NCBI GenBank assembly: GCA_022448525.1 | Contig: JAKVCX010000009.1 | Location: 249,466-313,465, forward strand | Length of the DNA stretch: 64,000 nucleotides | Origin: Tenacibaculum sp. | GTDB lineage: Bacteria > Bacteroidota > Bacteroidia > Flavobacteriales > Flavobacteriaceae | Direction of reading: 5' to 3' | The notes under the pieces: model-generated | Seen by the model: only the letters and a program-made list of their open reading frames with translations | What the model was told of the DNA's origin: nothing | Database searches by the model: none | In this document: positions 60,703 to 64,000 of the stretch, piece after piece | Layout of the letters: every line of letters starts with the position of its first letter | How positions within the stretch are numbered: position 1 is the first letter of the stretch | Translations under genes and position numbers: made by a program

Positions 60703-63687
60703 TTACTTATTATTCTCTTTTTCTTTGTTTTTAGTTGCATCAAACATAATTGGAGTTGCAACAAATAAAGAAGAGTAAGTACCTACAAGTACACCAATGA
60801 TAAGGGCAAACATAAATCCTTTAATACTATCACCTCCAAAGAAGAAGATTGCTAGCATTACTAACATTGTAGTTAAAGATGTATTGATTGTTCTACCTAA
60901 TGTACTACTTAAGGCTTTATCTACTAAACTAGCTGAGAAAGTTTTACTTCCTGCAGCGTATTCTCTAATTCTATCGAAAATTACCACGGTATCATTCAGA
61001 GAGTATCCTACTACTGTAAGAATTGCAGCGATGAATGACTGTCCGATTTCCATATCGAAAGGCATAAATTTGTATAAAATAGAGAAGATTCCTAATACGA
61101 TTAATACGTCATGGAATACAGCAGCTACTGCTCCAATAGAGAAAGAAACCTTTCTAAAACGTAATAAAATATACAAGAAAACTACAATTAAAGATCCTAA
61201 TACTGCCCAAATTGCAGCTTGCTTAATATCATCAGCAATTGTTGGATCTACTTTCATGTAGCTCATAATACCTTGAGGTTGACCTAATTTCTCGAAACCT
61301 GGTTTAAAGCTTTCGTAGTCTAATTCACCTAAATAAGGCTTTAATCCTTTATATAAAGTGCTTTGAACAACTTCATCTACCTCTTTACTCTTATCATCAA
61401 TTTTGAAAACAGTCGTAATTTTTAGCTGGTTGTTTGCACCATAAGTTTTAACTTCAGGAGCAGTTCCGAAGGCATCTTTTAAAGAAGCTGCAACTTCATT
61501 TGCTTTCATAGGTTGATTAAAACGTACAACGTAAGAACGTCCACCTTTAAAATCAACTCCTTGTTTTAATCCAATTGTGAAAATCGAAATTAAACCAGCA
61601 ATAATAATTCCTCCAGAAATGAAGTAAGCTAACTTACGCTTTCTTAAAAATTCAATATTGATATTCTGAAACCAGTTCTTAGAAATGTTTGTATTGAAAG
61701 TTAAATTCGTTCCTTTAGAAACAGCACCGTCAACTAATAATCTAGTGATAAAAATCGCTGTGAATAACGAAGTAGCAATACCAATCATTAATGTTAATGC
61801 GAAACCTTTAATAGGACCAGTTCCGAAAATATATAAAATAATACCGGTTAATAAAGTCGTAATGTTAGCATCAATAATTGCAGATAACGCTCCTTTGATA
61901 CTAAATCCTTCTTCAACAGCTGTAAGTAATCCTTTTCCTGAATTTAAGGCTTCTTTAATTCTTTCAAAGATAATTACGTTAGCATCTACCGACATACCGA
62001 TAGTTAAAATAATACCAGCAATTCCAGGTAATGTTAATACAGAATTAAACGATGCTAATACTCCAAAGATGAATAATATATTTACAACTAAAGCGATGTT
62101 TGCATATAAACCAGCTTTACCGTAGTATAATACCATCCACACTAATACTAATAAAATAGCTAAAGCAAATGACCACATACTTGCTGTAATCGCTTCTTTA
62201 CCTAAAGATGGTCCAACCACTTCAGCTTCAATTATTCTTGCAGGTGCAGGTAACTTACCAGCTTTTAATACGGTAGCAATATCTTGAGCTTCTTCAACTG
62301 TCATTGATCCTCCAGAGATAGACGAACTACTTCCCAGTTGTTGATTAATAACTGGAGCAGTATACACATAATCATCTAATACAATAGCAACAAATTTTCC
62401 TATGTTTTCTCCTGTAAGTTTAGACCATTGCTTCGTTCCAGAACCATTCATTAACATTGAAACTACAGGCTTACTTAATTCGTTGTAGTCTTGTTTAGCA
62501 TCAGCAATAACATCTCCCTCAATAGCAGCTTCATCATTACGGTTACTTTTAACAGCGTATAATCCAATTACTTCATTTGTTCCGTCTGCACTAGTTTGAG
62601 CTTTGTAGTCCCATAAGAATTTAGCATAACGTAAATTGTCAGGTAATAAAGCTCTTATTTCTCTATTTTTTAGTAAGCTATTTACTGTAGCAGTATCTAC
62701 TACTCTTGCCTGAGCTACTAATGAACTAACTTGATTTTGGTTTTGAGCTACATTTGGCAATAAATATGTAAATAAGCTTTTTTGATTCGCAACTTCTGTT
62801 GAGTCAGAAGTTTCAGCAATCAAATCGTCAATACTGTCTGAAGTTTTGGTAGTATCTTTCTCTTTAGCCGTTGCAGAATCATCTTTTAAAAGTTCTGCAG
62901 CTTTTGCGTTAGCAGTAAAGAAGAAGTTTTGAAGTTCCACATTAGTAAAAACTTCCCAAAATTGCAATTTAGCAGTGCTTTCTAATAGCTTACTTACACG
63001 TTCAATATCTTTTGCACCAGGTAATTCAACTTGAATTCTTCCTGATGTTCCAATTCTCTGAATGTTTGGTTGAACAACACCAAATTTATCAATACGACTA
63101 CGTAATACTTCAAAAGCTGTATTAATCGATGTGTTTATTTCTTCTTGTAAAATTGGTTTTACTTCTTCGTTGGTTTTGTTGAAGTCAATCTTGTCACGAA
63201 GTAACTTGTTTCCGAAAATCGTTGGATCACTTAATTTTACAGAACCGTTACTTGCTTTTTCGAATTCATCATAAAAAATATCAAGGTAATCTTCTTGACT
63301 ATTTTTTTGAGTTTCATCAGCATTTTCTAACGCTTTTGTAAAAACAGAATTTTGAGATTCGTTTGATAAACCTTTTAAGATATCTTTTACAGATACCTGT
63401 AAAATTGCATTGATTCCACCTTTTAAGTCAAGACCAAGGTTCATTTCCTTGTTTCTGATCTCGTCATAAGTGAATCCTGCAACTACTTCTTTATTTGCAA
63501 CGCTATCGCGATACTTCTTTTCTAAACGAGCAATTTCTCTACCATCATTCTGATCGCTAACTTTACTCGTAGCATAGGCATTTGCTGCCTTTTCTACTTT
63601 GTTAGCAAAAAAAGTGAATGATAATTGGTAAATACTTACTAATCCGAAAAGGATTGCAAATAATCTAATAAGACCTTTGTTTTGCAT
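60703..63687 (-). CDS. secDF: Fused protein translocase subunit SecDF
   Basis: A 994-residue protein from the ATG at 63687. SecD (about 1-660) opens with a membrane segment, a periplasmic domain with 'LGLDLKGGINAILQV' and 'GRIQVELPGAKD', then a membrane domain with 'IMSVDANVIIFERI'. SecF (about 680-994) has 'GVDFKGGRSYVVRF' and 'GYSLNDTVVIFDRIRE'. An in-frame TTG at 63726 is rejected because it lies in the promoter -7 box. It uses proton-motive force to pull exported proteins from SecYEG. Single-chain SecDF is common in Bacteroidota. Confidence 0.95.
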   Translation of the reverse strand: MQNKGLIRLFAILFGLVSIYQLSFTFFANKVEKAANAYATSKVSDQNDGREIARLEKKYRDSVANKEVVAGFTYDEIRNKEMNLGLDLKGGINAILQVSVKDILKGLSNESQNSVFTKALENADETQKNSQEDYLDIFYDEFEKASNGSVKLSDPTIFGNKLLRDKIDFNKTNEEVKPILQEEINTSINTAFEVLRSRIDKFGVVQPNIQRIGTSGRIQVELPGAKDIERVSKLLESTAKLQFWEVFTNVELQNFFFTANAKAAELLKDDSATAKEKDTTKTSDSIDDLIAETSDSTEVANQKSLFTYLLPNVAQNQNQVSSLVAQARVVDTATVNSLLKNREIRALLPDNLRYAKFLWDYKAQTSADGTNEVIGLYAVKSNRNDEAAIEGDVIADAKQDYNELSKPVVSMLMNGSGTKQWSKLTGENIGKFVAIVLDDYVYTAPVINQQLGSSSSISGGSMTVEEAQDIATVLKAGKLPAPARIIEAEVVGPSLGKEAITASMWSFALAILLVLVWMVLYYGKAGLYANIALVVNILFIFGVLASFNSVLTLPGIAGIILTIGMSVDANVIIFERIKEALNSGKGLLTAVEEGFSIKGALSAIIDANITTLLTGIILYIFGTGPIKGFALTLMIGIATSLFTAIFITRLLVDGAVSKGTNLTFNTNISKNWFQNINIEFLRKRKLAYFISGGIIIAGLISIFTIGLKQGVDFKGGRSYVVRFNQPMKANEVAASLKDAFGTAPEVKTYGANNQLKITTVFKIDDKSKEVDEVVQSTLYKGLKPYLGELDYESFKPGFEKLGQPQGIMSYMKVDPTIADDIKQAAIWAVLGSLIVVFLYILLRFRKVSFSIGAVAAVFHDVLIVLGIFSILYKFMPFDMEIGQSFIAAILTVVGYSLNDTVVIFDRIREYAAGSKTFSASLVDKALSSTLGRTINTSLTTMLVMLAIFFFGGDSIKGFMFALIIGVLVGTYSSLFVATPIMFDATKNKEKENNK

Positions 63688-63723
63688 CTTCAATAATTTA
63701 AATGACTTCTTTTTAAAAACGTG

Positions 63724-63754
63724 CAAATATAGTATATCAAAAAAGAAAACCCAA
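63724..63754 (-). promoter_or_regulatory. Promoter of secDF
   Basis: On the minus strand TTGG (63751-63754), a 19-base spacer and TATATTTG (63724-63731), 37 bases before the ATG. Confidence 0.7.
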
Positions 63755-63924
63755 TTTTTTGTTGCTTTTATAGCATTATAAGGTTGAAGTTTTTTAAGAA
63801 ATAATAAAGTTCTATTCTTTTTATTGTCTTAATTGTAACTCTATCATTAGTGAATAATCAAAGAATAGTTTATTTTGTTATTAATTATGGAATGGAAGAG
63901 ACAATTGTTCGATTATTTTTGAGA

Positions 63925-63960
63925 TAAAAAAAGCTCCAAATTCTTAAGAACTGGAGCTTT
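63925..63960 (-). terminator. Terminator of the gene at the right edge
   Basis: AAAGCTCCA (63952-63960 on the minus strand) pairs with TGGAGCTTT (63930-63938) and runs into seven T on the minus strand. Confidence 0.8.
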
Positions 63961-63980
63961 ATTATTATATATAAGATGAA

Positions 63981-64000
63981 TTAAACACCTCGCTGTTTGT
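63981..64000 (-). CDS. 3' end of a minus-strand gene cut by the window edge
   Basis: The frame gives ...KQRGV and a TAA at 63983-63981, followed 21 bases later by a strong minus-strand terminator. Too short to identify. The terminator placement supports it being a genuine gene end. The 190 bases between the terminator and the secDF promoter hold nothing I can support. Confidence 0.45.

Noticed and set aside
63688..63726. Extended TTG start of SecDF
   Set aside because: The TTG lies inside the -7 box TATATTTG; the ATG at 63687 gives a normal signal-anchor N terminus.

Overview
The window is AT-rich, gene-dense chromosome from a member of the Bacteroidota, almost certainly a marine Flavobacteriaceae (relatives of Tenacibaculum, Polaribacter or Aquimarina). 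The evidence is the type IX secretion gene porT next to ubiE, Bacteroidota-type promoters (TTTG, 19-20 bases, TAnnTTTG), a fused SecDF, an archaeal-type ProRS, a complete-looking mevalonate route instead of a visible MEP pathway, and an alginate lyase. I see no phage, transposase, CRISPR array or rRNA operon. Most genes are ordinary chromosomal core genes, so the unusual material lies in gene fusions, intergenic RNAs and operators.

Layout. 1-390: end of an unseen gene followed by two short structured, terminator-ended intergenic elements. 391-5360: NifU-like/UbiE/PorT operon, a FadL-type porin and an Arg-rich lipoprotein. 5.4-7.7 kb: proS, two identical tRNA-Glu genes each with its own promoter, rpsT. 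7.9-13.4 kb: the cell-shape operon mreB-mreC-mreD-pbp2-rodA. 13.5-16.7 kb: purH, an unannotated 38-residue gene with its own terminator, a free-methionine-sulfoxide-reductase-like GAF protein, and a pseudouridine synthase. 16.7-22.0 kb: UbiA prenyltransferase, mevalonate kinase, YwqK-like protein, diphosphomevalonate decarboxylase and a LytS/LytTR two-component pair. 22.2-25.8 kb: small accessory genes. 25.8-29.9 kb: a second mevalonate operon (HMG-CoA reductase fused to a DUF1569 domain, small membrane protein, GYDIA-type GHMP kinase, flavoprotein). 30-35.9 kb: dipeptidyl peptidase, two proton/oligopeptide transporters and a periplasmic thioredoxin. 35.9-39.9 kb: ComEC and a CBM32-CBM6-PL7 alginate lyase behind a triple operator-like repeat. 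40-43.7 kb: double TonB-C protein, lysS, a candidate small RNA, DUF456.

43.7-48.5 kb is the most accessory-looking part: a perfect 40-bp palindrome over a promoter, then lipoprotein-BlaI-M56 protease with a TonB-C tail, a TPR protein, a TonB-C-like lipoprotein and a Coq4-like protein. 48.6-58.5 kb: lipoprotein, Crp/Fnr regulator, GH3-like adenylating enzyme, DUF2797, tail-specific protease, surE, lpxB and two tandem NlpC/P60 peptidases. 58.4-63.7 kb: obg, an HPRT-adenylate kinase fusion and secDF; the window ends in the tail of another minus-strand gene.

Together the genes describe a respiring, menaquinone-using, rod-shaped marine bacterium that builds isoprenoids by mevalonate, feeds on peptides and alginate, and secretes through the type IX system.
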